Shown: piece after piece, positions 53,786 to 63,869 of the stretch | Numbering within the stretch: the stretch's first letter is position 1 | Layout of the letters: every line of letters begins with the position of its first letter | NCBI GenBank assembly: GCA_934695325.1 | Contig: CAKUVD010000008.1 | Coordinates: forward strand, 81,703 to 145,702 | Direction: 5' to 3' | DNA: 64,000 nucleotides | DNA from: an uncultured Bacteroidales bacterium | GTDB taxonomy: Bacteria; Bacteroidota; Bacteroidia; Bacteroidales; UBA932 | Translations under genes and position numbers: made by a program | Notes under the pieces: generated by a model | Seen by the model: only the letters and a program-made list of their open reading frames with translations | Told to the model about the DNA's origin: nothing | Databases searched by the model: none

Positions 53786-55258
53786 ATGCAGTTCGTAAAT
53801 TCAGAAATTCCGGAAGGTCTCACTTTCGATGATGTTTTGCTCGTACCTGCACGCTCCGAGGTTCTCCCGAGGGCTGTAGACGTATCTACCAAGTTCACAA
53901 GAGACATTTCTCTCTGCACACCTATTGTCTCATCCGCTATGGATACGGTCACGGAGGCTGACCTGGCCATCGCTATGGCGCGTGCCGGCGGTATCGGCGT
54001 CATCCACAAGAATATGACCATAGACCAGCAGTGCGAACAGGTCCGCAGGGTCAAGAGAGCAGAGAACGGAATGATTTATGATCCGGTCACCATCAGTCCT
54101 GAGGCTACGGTAGGTGACGCTCTCGCCCTTATGGCGAAGCACCATATCGGTGGCATACCAGTAGTGGACAACGGCGGCAGGCTCATCGGAATCATCACGA
54201 ACCGCGACCTGCGCTTCCAGGAGAACAAGAGAATCCCGGTGTCTGAGATAATGACAAGGGAGAACCTAATCACCGCCAAGAAGGGCATCAGCCTTCAGGA
54301 GGCGACAGGGATCCTCCGCAGGAGCAAAGTGGAGAAACTCCCTGTAGTGGATGAGGACAACAAGCTCGTAGGCCTCATAACCTATAAGGACCTTATGAAG
54401 ATAAAGGACAATCCTATCGCGTCCAAGGACTCCAAGGGCAGGCTTCTCGTGGCTGCGGCGGTAGGTGTCAAGTCAGATACTCTCGACAGGATCGAGATGC
54501 TCGTGAGCGCCGGTGCGGACGCTGTCGTGATCGATACGGCGCACGGACATTCAGTGGGAGTGCTCGGCGTCATCGCAAAGGCTTGCGAGGCATTCAAGAA
54601 CAGAGACATACAGATAGTCGCAGGAAATGTGGCCACAGGCGAGGGCGCCAAGGCGTTGGCTGATGCCGGCGTCAGCGCAGTCAAGGTCGGCATCGGCCCT
54701 GGCTCCATCTGCACGACACGAATCATTGCCGGAGTCGGGATGCCGCAGCTCACCGCAGTGATGCTCGCCTCCAAAGCTCTTGAAGGAACAGGCATACCGG
54801 TAATCGCTGACGGCGGAATACGTTATTCGGGAGACATTACCAAGGCTCTGGCTGCAGGCGCAAGCACCATTATGGCGGGTTCACTCTTCGCCGGGACCGA
54901 GGAGTCACCTGGCGAGACCATAATCCTTAACGGAAGGAAGTTCAAGGCTTACCGTGGAATGGGTTCGCTTGAGGCTATGGAACACGGATCCAAGGACAGG
55001 TACTTCCAGGATATGGAAGAGGATGTGAAGAAGCTCGTTCCTGAAGGAATCGTGGCGCAGGTGCCGTTCAAGGGCACTGTCGCCGAGGTCGTATATCAGC
55101 TCGTCGGCGGTCTTCGCGCAGGAATGGGATATGTCGGAGCCAAGGACATCGCATCTCTCCGTGGGGCGCAGTTCGTCCGCATCACGAATGCCGGTTATCT
55201 TGAGAGCCATCCGCACGATGTGACCATCACCAAGGAATCACCTAATTATTCAAGATAG
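53786..55258 (+). CDS. guaB: IMP dehydrogenase
   Basis: 490 aa. It oxidises IMP to XMP, the committed step of GMP synthesis. The catalytic domain is interrupted by two CBS domains (about 97-210) that sense purine nucleotides; the active-site Cys309 is in GPGSICTTR, and DGGIRYSGD and [10 protein letters not shown] follow. The start at 53786 ([19 protein letters not shown]) matches the family and sits 19 nt after a -7 box. The stop is 2 nt before the next gene, so guaB probably leads the envelope-biogenesis genes that follow. Confidence 0.97.
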   Translation: MQFVNSEIPEGLTFDDVLLVPARSEVLPRAVDVSTKFTRDISLCTPIVSSAMDTVTEADLAIAMARAGGIGVIHKNMTIDQQCEQVRRVKRAENGMIYDPVTISPEATVGDALALMAKHHIGGIPVVDNGGRLIGIITNRDLRFQENKRIPVSEIMTRENLITAKKGISLQEATGILRRSKVEKLPVVDEDNKLVGLITYKDLMKIKDNPIASKDSKGRLLVAAAVGVKSDTLDRIEMLVSAGADAVVIDTAHGHSVGVLGVIAKACEAFKNRDIQIVAGNVATGEGAKALADAGVSAVKVGIGPGSICTTRIIAGVGMPQLTAVMLASKALEGTGIPVIADGGIRYSGDITKALAAGASTIMAGSLFAGTEESPGETIILNGRKFKAYRGMGSLEAMEHGSKDRYFQDMEEDVKKLVPEGIVAQVPFKGTVAEVVYQLVGGLRAGMGYVGAKDIASLRGAQFVRITNAGYLESHPHDVTITKESPNYSR

Positions 55259-55260
55259 GT

Positions 55261-56133
55261 TTGGGTATAGGAAGAACTTTGAATATCATAGGCGTAAGCC
55301 TCGTCGTAATCGTCTTGCCGCTCCTCAGTTCGTGCAGGACGATTACGTCGTTTGTTCACGACGGCAATGTAGTGGCCAGGGTCGGATCTCATAGGCTCTA
55401 TGAATCAGAACTTTCCGCATATATTCCTGATTCCGCTCCGCCTGAGGACAGCGCCAGGCTGGCCCTCCAGTACATAAATTCCTGGGCGTCTGATATGGTC
55501 TTCAACGACGTTGCCGAGAAGGAATTGTCCAAGACGGAGAAGAACGTGGACAAGGAGCTTGAAGACTACAAGCGCTCCCTCCTGAAATACCGTTATGAGC
55601 AGAAGTTCATAAACCAGAGGCTCGACACGGCCGTCACGGAAGGGCAGATAGAGAAATACTATCAAGAGCATATAGATAATTTCCGGCTGAGCCTTCCGAT
55701 AGCCAAGGCTCGTTACCTATACATATCTTCCGACTCTCCGAATCTGGGAATAATCAGGAAGAAGATGTCTTCCGATGATCCTGACGACCTGCTGGAAGCT
55801 GACAGCCTTGCGTATTCATCTGCATTGAAATATACAGACTTCGGAGGACGTTGGATGGATATGGTGCGCCTGTCCAGGGAAGTGGGGACGGACTACGGCA
55901 CGTTGCTTTCTTCCATCCGGGATTCTTTTGCGGAATTGCCTGACGGCAATGGAAATCTGAGCATAGTTTATTTCGTCAGCCTGATGCGCTCTGGGGTCAC
56001 CGGGCCGGTTGAATATTACAGGGAACAGATAAAAGACATAATCCTTAGCACCCGAAAACAGGCCCTCCTTTCAGGTTTGGAACAGGACTTGTTAGAAAAC
56101 GCACGCAGCCGTGAGAAATTCGTCATATATTGA
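55261..56133 (+). CDS. SurA-like peptidyl-prolyl isomerase-related lipoprotein
   Basis: 290 aa. Starts with TTG, either 55261 or 55279; no in-frame ATG precedes the hydrophobic core. Signal peptide with lipobox LLSSC at Cys25. Residues about 35-155 resemble the SurA N-terminal helical domain (YINSWASDMVFNDVAEKEL; KRSLLKYRYEQKFINQRLD); the parvulin domain itself looks degenerate. In Bacteroidetes such a gene sits between guaB and surA. Probable periplasmic chaperone for outer-membrane proteins. Confidence 0.75.
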   Translation: MGIGRTLNIIGVSLVVIVLPLLSSCRTITSFVHDGNVVARVGSHRLYESELSAYIPDSAPPEDSARLALQYINSWASDMVFNDVAEKELSKTEKNVDKELEDYKRSLLKYRYEQKFINQRLDTAVTEGQIEKYYQEHIDNFRLSLPIAKARYLYISSDSPNLGIIRKKMSSDDPDDLLEADSLAYSSALKYTDFGGRWMDMVRLSREVGTDYGTLLSSIRDSFAELPDGNGNLSIVYFVSLMRSGVTGPVEYYREQIKDIILSTRKQALLSGLEQDLLENARSREKFVIY

Positions 56134-56174
56134 CTCCTGGATTTCTGGCTGACGCGACTTGAAAACATAATGAT

Positions 56175-57572
56175 ATGATAAAGAGGAACATTCTGAAATT
56201 CACAGCTGTGGCGGCAGCATTGTGCCTGTCGCTTGCCGGCAACGCCCAGAAATATGAAAATGGGCTCATTGACAAGACGATAGCCGTCGTCGGCAATGAG
56301 ATGATATCCTTGTCCGAACTGGAGCAGGAGATATTGTATATGCGTATGCAGGGTATGTATTCCGACAGGAATATGCGCTGCGAGCAGTTGGAGAATATGC
56401 TTGAGTCCAAGCTGTTCCTTATGCAGGCGAGAGTGGATTCACTGACAGTGAACCAGGAGATGGTGGCCAGTACGCTGGCTCAGCGTATCGATCAGATGCG
56501 CACGCAGCTCGGAGGCGATGACAATGTGGAGAAGACATACGGAAAGCCTCTCTATAAACTGCGCCAGGAGTGGAAGCAGCAGCTCGAGGATATGTCGCTG
56601 ACTCAGCAGATGCAGTCGCAGATCGCATCTCAGGTGCCGGAGCTCACGCCTCACGATGTGAAGGAATATGTCGCCGATACAGATCCTGCGGATCTTCCGG
56701 TGGTCCCGATAAAATACCAGCTCAGCCAGATATGTATATATCCGGACAGGGATGCGGCGAATATGGCTGTGAAGGAAAAACTCCTTGCCATCCGCGAAAG
56801 GATCATAAACGGCGAGAAGTTCTCCACATTGGCCAGAATCTATTCCGAGGATCCGGGCAGCGCCAGGAAGGGCGGTGAGCTCGGTCTCGCTTCCAAGTCC
56901 ATTTTCTGGCCGGCGTTCTCAGATGCCGCTATGGCATTGAAACCTGGTGTGATATCACAGATAGTGGAGACCCCTGACGGTTTCCACATCATCGAGGTCC
57001 TGGAAAAGAAGGGTGATATGTTCAATGCTCGCCACATTCTCATAAAACCTTCGTATACAGATGATGACAGGAAGAAAGCATTCAAGACGCTCGATTCGTT
57101 GAGGACGGAGATAATGAACAATGCCGTGTCATTCGAGCTTGCGGCCAAGTTCTATTCGCAGGATTCCCAGACCAAGACGAACGGCGGCCAGATGGCGGAT
57201 CCGAACACAGGCTCGTCATACTTCGAGATTGACCAGCTGAAGCCTCAGGACTATGCCGCCATCAAGAACCTGAAGGAGGGCGAGATCACGGAGCCGGTGG
57301 AGTCTCTGGACAATGAAGGACGCAGCGGGAACACGGTATATAAGATAATCCGCGTGGACAAGATAATCCCTGCACATACGGCGTCTTTTGACAATGATTA
57401 CAGCGAGCTGCTGGATGAGGCACGCAACAAGAAGCAGACCGAGGCGATAGATGCGTTCATCGACGGCAAGATCAAGACGACATATATTACCATAGACCCG
57501 ATGTTCAAGGACTGCGACTTCTCGAGGGAAGGCTGGAAGAAGATAGCTGATTCCGGTGTGTCCGAGAAATAA
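56175..57572 (+). CDS. SurA-like periplasmic peptidyl-prolyl isomerase with two parvulin domains
   Basis: 465 aa. Signal peptide to NAQ (about 25), SurA N-domain (about 30-165), and two parvulin domains, about 177-272 (LARIYSEDPGSARKGGELG, then GFHIIEV) and 283-385 (ARHILIKP, KFYSQDSQTKTNGGQ). It folds and escorts beta-barrel proteins to the outer membrane, a natural neighbour of OstA. It is 14 nt before the OstA gene. Confidence 0.92.
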   Translation: MIKRNILKFTAVAAALCLSLAGNAQKYENGLIDKTIAVVGNEMISLSELEQEILYMRMQGMYSDRNMRCEQLENMLESKLFLMQARVDSLTVNQEMVASTLAQRIDQMRTQLGGDDNVEKTYGKPLYKLRQEWKQQLEDMSLTQQMQSQIASQVPELTPHDVKEYVADTDPADLPVVPIKYQLSQICIYPDRDAANMAVKEKLLAIRERIINGEKFSTLARIYSEDPGSARKGGELGLASKSIFWPAFSDAAMALKPGVISQIVETPDGFHIIEVLEKKGDMFNARHILIKPSYTDDDRKKAFKTLDSLRTEIMNNAVSFELAAKFYSQDSQTKTNGGQMADPNTGSSYFEIDQLKPQDYAAIKNLKEGEITEPVESLDNEGRSGNTVYKIIRVDKIIPAHTASFDNDYSELLDEARNKKQTEAIDAFIDGKIKTTYITIDPMFKDCDFSREGWKKIADSGVSEK

Positions 57573-57586
57573 CTTTTTGATTTGAA

Positions 57587-60238
57587 ATGACTTTCCGCAG
57601 AAGTCTCATCGCAGTACTGATATTTCTGTCAGCGATATTCCGCCTGTCGGCCCAGGAGAAGGGCAGCCAGGTGGATTCTCTTGTCCGCCTGTTGAGCGCA
57701 CAGTCGATGGAACTCATTGAAAAAGACGGCATTGACTATAGAAAAGTAACAGGGCCAGCGAGATTCCTTCATAATGACACATATCTCATTTGTGACACTG
57801 CTCTCTGGAATATGAGGAACAATGAGATCTATGCCATAAGCAATGTGAAGATTCTTCAGGATCAGACGGTTCTGACAGGAGACAGGCTGACATATTATAT
57901 AGACAGGGATTTGGCGGAGTTCCGCGGCAGTCTGGTCCAGCTGGAGGACAAGGATCACAATGTCCTCAGGACTGAGTATCTGGACTATAACACGAAGGAC
58001 AGCGTGGCCGTATTCTTCAACGGCGGCTCGATGAAGGACAAGGATGGCCAGGTGATAGAGAGCCGTACCGGGACATACGATTCCAAGATAAAGACGTTCA
58101 CATTTACGGAGAATGTCAATATGTTCACGGACTCGGTGTTCGTCAAGTCCACGTCCATAGTATATGACTCGAGGCGGAATGTTGCGACTTTCGGCTATTC
58201 CACGAATGCGTGGAGCGAGGACAATATGCTTTCGTCCGATGCCGGATGGTACGACCGCGGCAGGGAGATATTCCTGTTCAGGGACAAGGTCCACGGGATG
58301 AGCGACACGCAGGAAGGCTGGGCGGACTCGCTTTTCTACTACAGGCCTACTCGTGACATTGAACTGCTTGGCAATGCCCAGGTTACGGATACCACACGCG
58401 ATGTGTCGGCCCTGGCCGGGCGTATGTTCTATACGGACTCGCTGTCGAAGATCGTAATGACCCGTAAGCCTGCGGTGGTGGGCGTGATGAAAGAGGACAA
58501 TGCTGCTCCGGATACGATATATTTCGGCGCCGATACGCTTATCGCACGCTCGATGATGAAATTCCAGGTCAATGAAGATGAACTGAAGGATTCCAAGTCA
58601 AGAATGGACAATCTTGCCGTGGACGCAGTTCAGACTTATCGCCGGAAGGCTGCGCAGGAGGCTGCTGAGGCCGCCGCAAAAGCCGCTGAGAATGATCCGA
58701 ACCGTCCGCGGCCGGGCCCCGTGAAAAAACAGAGCGATGTCTCTGTGCGTGCAGATGAGCAGACTCTTCAGCCGACGGCCCCACCTACGGATGCCGCTGT
58801 GGAGCCAGAACCCGAGCCGGAGCAGAATTTCCATTCACCGGATGATTCGTCGTCTGTCGTCGTCCCTGATTCACTGGCAGTCGCGTCGGATTCGCTTGCC
58901 GTCACGGCTTTGAGGGATACGTCTATGGTGCAACCTGCTGACACAGTCGCCGCCCCTGTGGATTCTACGAAACTGAATTTCATCACGGCCATCAGAAACG
59001 TCCGCCTGTACAAGAGCGATATGCAGATAGCCTGTGACTCGTTGGTCTATAACGACATTGACTCGCTTGTGAGGATGTATCGCAAGCCTTATGTCTGGAA
59101 TGAGGTGAACAGGCAGTATTCCGCGGACAGCATATATGCTGTGATAAAGGACAGGTCAATGCAGAAGGCCAGTCTGATGTCCAACGCATTCATCATCGTC
59201 AAGGAGGACACTCTCTGCTTCGACCAGATAAGGGCCACTGAGATGTTGGCATATTTTGACTCTACTGGCGGCTTGAGGCGATTCGATGCTCTCGGAGATG
59301 CCAATGCTGTGTTCTATCTTCAGGAGGACAGTGTCTATGCCACGGTGAACAAGAGTGAGGCGAAGATGCTTTATGCTGAATTCAAGGATGGCGACCTGGA
59401 CAAGGTCTATTATTTCGAGTCGGCCAAGAATGACGCCTACCCTGTGGCTCAGATGACCAGCGAGGAGCGTGTGCTTAAGGGTTTCGACTGGCAGCCTGAT
59501 CTCAGGCCTCGCGGCCCGGAGGATATCACGCCACTTGTGTTGAGGCCGTCGCAGCGGGCCTTATATTCATCACGTCCGAGGACAACGTTTGATTATACGG
59601 ATAAGTATTACCCCGGCTATATGGACGGAGTGATGAAGAAGATAGAAAAGGGCAGGGTAGCAAAGGCTAATTCCGACAAGAACAAGCCGCGTAAGCCTGT
59701 GGCTGACACTGTCTCTGCGGGACTTGCCGCTGCTGACACACTTTCCACGGCGCCTGCGTTGAAGGATTCTCTCTCGGTGGCCGACAGCCTTTCCGTTCCT
59801 GGTCAGGTGGTGTCCGCTGATTCCTTGAATGTCAATGTGGATACCGCATACGTGGCAAAGGATGAGCGAGCATTGAAATCCGAGCAACGTGCTGCGGCCA
59901 GAGCGGCAGCCATAGCCGCTCGGGAAGCGAGATGGGCGCGTCTGGATAGCCTTGATGCCGCGAAGGCGCAGGCTAAGGCAGACAAGAAAGCCGCCAAGCA
60001 GCGAGAGCAGAAGTTGAAGCAGTTGAAGGCGCTTAAGGCTGAGGAGGATAAGGAGAATGCACGCCTAGAGAAATATAAGGCGATATATCAGAAGAAGAAG
60101 GAGCGCGAGGACAGGAAAACCGCTGCCAGGTCGTCTCGTGATGCTCATAAGCATAAGGAGGACAAGCCTAAAGCAGACACGTCCGCCGATTCTCAGCCTG
60201 ATTCCGGAGAGATTACGCAGGACACTGAAATCCAGTAA
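57587..60238 (+). CDS. OstA-like LPS-transport protein with long charged C-terminus
   Basis: 883 aa. Signal peptide to about SAQ (23). Residues about 40-230 and 470-620 match the OstA/LptA beta-jellyroll (YISNVKILQDQTVLTGDRLTYY-type strands broken by short turns), used to shield lipid A in transit to the outer membrane. Between them lies a disordered Pro/Glu/Ala stretch (about 345-440). Residues about 700-883 form a Lys/Ala/Arg/Glu-rich helix or coiled coil (KAQAKADKKAAKQREQKLK). The extension is longer than the OstA core and of unknown use. Strong terminator at the stop. Confidence 0.85.
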   Translation: MTFRRSLIAVLIFLSAIFRLSAQEKGSQVDSLVRLLSAQSMELIEKDGIDYRKVTGPARFLHNDTYLICDTALWNMRNNEIYAISNVKILQDQTVLTGDRLTYYIDRDLAEFRGSLVQLEDKDHNVLRTEYLDYNTKDSVAVFFNGGSMKDKDGQVIESRTGTYDSKIKTFTFTENVNMFTDSVFVKSTSIVYDSRRNVATFGYSTNAWSEDNMLSSDAGWYDRGREIFLFRDKVHGMSDTQEGWADSLFYYRPTRDIELLGNAQVTDTTRDVSALAGRMFYTDSLSKIVMTRKPAVVGVMKEDNAAPDTIYFGADTLIARSMMKFQVNEDELKDSKSRMDNLAVDAVQTYRRKAAQEAAEAAAKAAENDPNRPRPGPVKKQSDVSVRADEQTLQPTAPPTDAAVEPEPEPEQNFHSPDDSSSVVVPDSLAVASDSLAVTALRDTSMVQPADTVAAPVDSTKLNFITAIRNVRLYKSDMQIACDSLVYNDIDSLVRMYRKPYVWNEVNRQYSADSIYAVIKDRSMQKASLMSNAFIIVKEDTLCFDQIRATEMLAYFDSTGGLRRFDALGDANAVFYLQEDSVYATVNKSEAKMLYAEFKDGDLDKVYYFESAKNDAYPVAQMTSEERVLKGFDWQPDLRPRGPEDITPLVLRPSQRALYSSRPRTTFDYTDKYYPGYMDGVMKKIEKGRVAKANSDKNKPRKPVADTVSAGLAAADTLSTAPALKDSLSVADSLSVPGQVVSADSLNVNVDTAYVAKDERALKSEQRAAARAAAIAAREARWARLDSLDAAKAQAKADKKAAKQREQKLKQLKALKAEEDKENARLEKYKAIYQKKKEREDRKTAARSSRDAHKHKEDKPKADTSADSQPDSGEITQDTEIQ

Positions 60239-60277
60239 AATAAAAGCCGCTGATGATTGTCAGCGGCTTTTATTTTA
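60236..60277 (+). terminator. Rho-independent terminator of the guaB-OstA cluster
   Basis: Perfect 18-bp stem, 60236-60253 against 60260-60277, with a 6-nt loop and a TTTTATTTTA right arm. The left arm includes the OstA stop codon. Confidence 0.93.
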
Positions 60278-60289
60278 CTGGTTATAATA

Positions 60290-60354
60290 CACCCCTGCAG
60301 ACTTGTCGTCTGCGCTCCCGTCGAGGAGGCTATGCTCCCACAGGCTTATGCCTG
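60290..60354. repeat. Intergenic repeat, copy 2, with three mini-hairpins
   Basis: The first 41 nt match copy 1 (44642). Three small hairpins follow each other: GCAGAC/GTCTGC (60297-60313), GGAG/CTCC (60325-60338) and CAGGC/GCCTG (60341-60354). The last two have loops GCTATG and TTAT, similar in style to the CTTCTG loops at 48121-48217. Confidence 0.5.
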
Positions 60355-60365
60355 CGGTGCCCGGG

Positions 60366-61586
60366 TTATTCGGTGAACAGGTGGATGATGTTCAGCACTA
60401 CCTGGGAGGCTTTCTCTATGTTCTCCAGTGTGGCGAACTCCATCTTGCCGTGGAAGTTGAGCCCTCCGGCGAAGATGTTGGGGCACGGAAGACCCTTGAA
60501 TGACAGGTTCGCTCCGTCAGTGCCTCCACGAATCGGCTGGATTTTCGGCTTGATTCCGGCCATCTCCATTGCCTTTACCGCCTTCTCCACGATGAAATAG
60601 TATGGCTCCACCTGCTCGCGCATATTGTAGTACTGGTCCTTGACCTCAAGCGTGGCGGTGCCCTCGCCGTATTTCACATTGATGAACTCCGCACATTTGC
60701 GCATCAGTTCCTTCTTCTCCTCGAACTTCTTCCTGTCGTGGTCGCGGATTATGTATCCGAAATCAGCCTCCTCCACGGTACCGTTGAAACTTACTATATG
60801 GAAGAACCCGTCATAGCCCTCTGTGAGTTCAGGACGCTGTCCGATAGGAAGCAGGTCGTTCATCTCCATACCGATGAGAATGGCGTTCTTCATCTTGTCC
60901 TTTGCGTAGCCGGGATGGACATTTCTCCCCTGTATATGAATCTTGGCTGAGGCCGCATTGAAATTCTCGAACTCCAGTTCACCGACTTCTCCGCCGTCCA
61001 TAGTGTAGGCATAGTCCGCGCCGAACTTATTGACGTCGAACTTCACCACTCCGCGTCCGATCTCCTCGTCAGGCGTGAAACCGATCTTGATTTCTCCGTG
61101 CTTGAACTCAGGATGCTCCACGATGTACTGCACAGCATTCATAATCTCTGCCACTCCGGCCTTGTCGTCAGCACCGAGAAGGGTCGTCCCGTCTGTCGTG
61201 ATCAATGTCTCTCCCTTGTGAGCGAGCAGCTCCGGAAACTCGGACGGCTTCAGCGCCAGGCCCGGCACCCCCTTGAGCTCGATGTCACCTCCGTCATAAT
61301 TGCTGATTATCTGCGGATGGACATCCTTTCCTGAAGCATCAGGGGATGTGTCCACGTGTGAGATGAACCCTATGGCCGGGACTTTCTTGTCAATGTTGGA
61401 CGGTATGGAGCCCATCACGTAGCCGTACTCGTCAAGTTCAGCATTGACTCCCATTTCATTAAGCTCCTTACAGAGCAGTCTGAGCAGGTCAAGCTCCTTT
61501 GCGGCGCTTGGCTGGGACTCGGAATTTTCATCAGACTGAGTGTCGATGGCGACATATCTCAGAAATCTGTCAAGTATCTTCTCCAT
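60366..61586 (-). CDS. pepT: Peptidase T (tripeptide aminopeptidase)
   Basis: 406 aa, cytoplasmic dizinc M20 peptidase that removes the N-terminal residue of tripeptides. Ligands: H77 and D79 in SHVDTS, D140 in GADDKAG, E174/E175 in [10 protein letters not shown]197 in MDGGEVGE and the late His in NFHGKMEF. Downstream of the OPT transporter by 20 nt on the same strand: imported oligopeptides can be cleaved by its product. Confidence 0.95.
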   Translation of the reverse strand: MEKILDRFLRYVAIDTQSDENSESQPSAAKELDLLRLLCKELNEMGVNAELDEYGYVMGSIPSNIDKKVPAIGFISHVDTSPDASGKDVHPQIISNYDGGDIELKGVPGLALKPSEFPELLAHKGETLITTDGTTLLGADDKAGVAEIMNAVQYIVEHPEFKHGEIKIGFTPDEEIGRGVVKFDVNKFGADYAYTMDGGEVGELEFENFNAASAKIHIQGRNVHPGYAKDKMKNAILIGMEMNDLLPIGQRPELTEGYDGFFHIVSFNGTVEEADFGYIIRDHDRKKFEEKKELMRKCAEFINVKYGEGTATLEVKDQYYNMREQVEPYYFIVEKAVKAMEMAGIKPKIQPIRGGTDGANLSFKGLPCPNIFAGGLNFHGKMEFATLENIEKASQVVLNIIHLFTE

Positions 61587-61606
61587 ATTATATATGTATT
61601 ATGTCT

Positions 61607-63586
61607 TTATGCCTTTTTGGCATTGACTTTCATCGCCGCCCCGGTTATGAACACTATAAGTGCGATGTAAGGTAGGATTGCGATAGCCTCGCCGTACTGT
61701 GCGTTCCAGTTTTCCAGGAACATATCCACGTTGGCGAATTTCAGTATCGCGCTGACCACACCCATCAGTGCGCCGCCGGCGATGAATCCGGAAGCGATGA
61801 GAGTGCCTTTCTCCTGTCTTTCCGCATTGACCTTGGCATCCTTGCTGCGAGAGCCGACGTACCAGGAGATCGCCCCGCCGACGAGCAGAGGCAGGTTGAG
61901 GTCGATAGGGATGAACATTCCGAGAGCGAATGCCAATGCCGGTATCTTGAACATTGTCAGTACGATGGCGATCATCGCGCCGATTCCGTAGAGAATCCAC
62001 GGAGCACCGCCGCCATTCATCAGAGGCTGGATGACTGCAGCCATCGCATTGGCCTGAGGTGCCACGAGAGCATTGTCACCTGTGAATCCGAAGGTCTTGT
62101 TGAGCACGAGCATCACTCCGCATACGGTAGCGGCAGCGACCGCGACACCTGCGAATTTCCAGACCTCCTGCTTCTTAGGAGACGAGCCGATCCAGTATCC
62201 GATCTTGAGGTCGGTGACGAATGAACCCGCGACAGAAAGCGCCGTGCAGACGACTCCGCCGATGACCAGAGCGGCGGCCATTCCTGTGTTTCCTTTCAGA
62301 CCGACCGCCACGAGGACGAGGGAGGCTATGATCAATGTCATAAGGGTCATTCCGCTGACAGGGTTTGAGCCTACGATGGCGATTGCATTCGCTGCGACTG
62401 TGGTGAACAGGAAGGATATAACGCCTACGATCAGGACTCCGATGATTGCCTGCCAGATGTTCTCGACCACTCCACCGAATGCGAAGAATGCGAAAATCGC
62501 GAGAAGGGCTATGACAATGCCGAAGACTACGGTCTTCATTGACATATCTTCGTCTGTACGGTCTGTGTCTGCGGCCTTTGTGCCTGGCTTCCTGGTGAAT
62601 TCGCTGGCAGCCAACCCTACTGCGGACTTGATGACTCCGAAGGATTTGATGATTCCGATGATGCCGGCCGTGGCGATGCCTCCGATGCCGATGTGTCTCG
62701 CATATTCCTTGAATATCTGGTCAGCCGACATATCTCCGATGGTCTGTGTGATTCCACTGTGCATAAGGTCAATGACCTGGCCACCACAGATGAGATTCAT
62801 AAGCGGTATGATCACGAGCCATACGAGGAAGCTGCCGCAGCAGATTATGAATGCGTATTTGAGTCCGACAATATAGCCAAGACCGAGCACGGCCGCGCCT
62901 GTGTTGAGTTTCAGGACCACCTTCGCCTTGTCAGCGATATGCTGCCCTACGGACATCACCGTGGTGGATACGGTCTCGCTCCAAGCACCGAAGGTCGCGA
63001 TGATGAAATCGTAGAGGCCGCCGACCAGTCCGCTCAGGATCAATGTCTTTGCATTGCTTCCGCCGCCTTCTCCGCTGACGAGCACCTGTGTTGTCGCAGT
63101 CGCCTCAGGGAACGGATACTTGCCGTGCATCTCCTTGACGAAATATTTCCTGAACGGTATGAGAAACAGAATTCCAAGGACTCCTCCGAGGAGGGAAGAC
63201 AGGAACATCTGCATAAAATTCACATCTACACCTAATATATATATGGCAGGGAGTGTGAAGATGGCGCCTGCCACCACGGAGCCTGAACATCCTCCGATGG
63301 ATTGGATTATGACGTTCTGCCCGAGACCTCCTTTCTTCCCGAGGGCGCTGGTAAGGCCGACGGCGATTATGGCGATCGGTATGGCTGCCTCGAAGACCTG
63401 GCCCACTTTCAGTCCGAGATAGGCTGCGGCGGCTGAGAAGATGATTACCATAATCAGTCCGACACATACAGAATAAGGTGTCACTTCAGGATAGTTCTTC
63501 TGTGGGTTCAGAAGCGGTTCGTACTTCTCTCCCGGTTTTAGTTCTCTCTGCGCATTCTCCGGCAGAGTCGTTCTGTTTTCCTCCAT
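61607..63586 (-). CDS. OPT-family oligopeptide transporter
   Basis: 659 aa, about fifteen hydrophobic segments. The start EVTPYSVCVGLIMVIIFSAA and the GxFxLPAIYILG and SNAKTLILSGLVGGLYD segments fit prokaryotic OPT proteins, proton-coupled importers of oligopeptides (related plant members carry metal chelates). It is followed by pepT, supporting the peptide role. Its promoter is at 63626-63656. Confidence 0.92.
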   Translation of the reverse strand: MEENRTTLPENAQRELKPGEKYEPLLNPQKNYPEVTPYSVCVGLIMVIIFSAAAAYLGLKVGQVFEAAIPIAIIAVGLTSALGKKGGLGQNVIIQSIGGCSGSVVAGAIFTLPAIYILGVDVNFMQMFLSSLLGGVLGILFLIPFRKYFVKEMHGKYPFPEATATTQVLVSGEGGGSNAKTLILSGLVGGLYDFIIATFGAWSETVSTTVMSVGQHIADKAKVVLKLNTGAAVLGLGYIVGLKYAFIICCGSFLVWLVIIPLMNLICGGQVIDLMHSGITQTIGDMSADQIFKEYARHIGIGGIATAGIIGIIKSFGVIKSAVGLAASEFTRKPGTKAADTDRTDEDMSMKTVVFGIVIALLAIFAFFAFGGVVENIWQAIIGVLIVGVISFLFTTVAANAIAIVGSNPVSGMTLMTLIIASLVLVAVGLKGNTGMAAALVIGGVVCTALSVAGSFVTDLKIGYWIGSSPKKQEVWKFAGVAVAAATVCGVMLVLNKTFGFTGDNALVAPQANAMAAVIQPLMNGGGAPWILYGIGAMIAIVLTMFKIPALAFALGMFIPIDLNLPLLVGGAISWYVGSRSKDAKVNAERQEKGTLIASGFIAGGALMGVVSAILKFANVDMFLENWNAQYGEAIAILPYIALIVFITGAAMKVNAKKA

Positions 63587-63625
63587 TTGGAAGTCGTTTT
63601 AATGATTAAAAGTTCACTGTTTCCA

Positions 63626-63656
63626 CAAATATAGCAACATTAGGCAATCCTGAAAA
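63626..63656 (-). promoter_or_regulatory. Promoter of the OPT-pepT operon
   Basis: On the minus strand TTTT (63656-63653), 19 nt, TATATTTG (63633-63626), one base off the Bacteroidetes -33/-7 consensus; start codon 39 nt downstream. Confidence 0.65.
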
Positions 63657-63838
63657 AATAACTTGATGTCTTTGATTGTCTGTTCGGCCAGTATTCGCCT
63701 CGCTTTTCGTCTCCATCTCGTTTCGCGCTATTTTTCTTGAATATGGTAAGTTTTCTTCTGAAATGTGAGTCGGCGTAGGTGAAATTTGCCTGGTAAAATG
63801 ATTTACTGTGAAAATTTTCAAAAAAAAGTCGGAAAAAG

Positions 63839-63869
63839 TTTGGAGGTAAAGAAAAAGTGCGTATCTTTG
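63839..63869 (+). promoter_or_regulatory. Consensus promoter, probably of an rRNA operon
   Basis: TTTG (63839-63842), exactly 19 nt, TATCTTTG (63862-63869): a full match to the Bacteroidetes housekeeping consensus and the best in the window. Confidence 0.85.
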
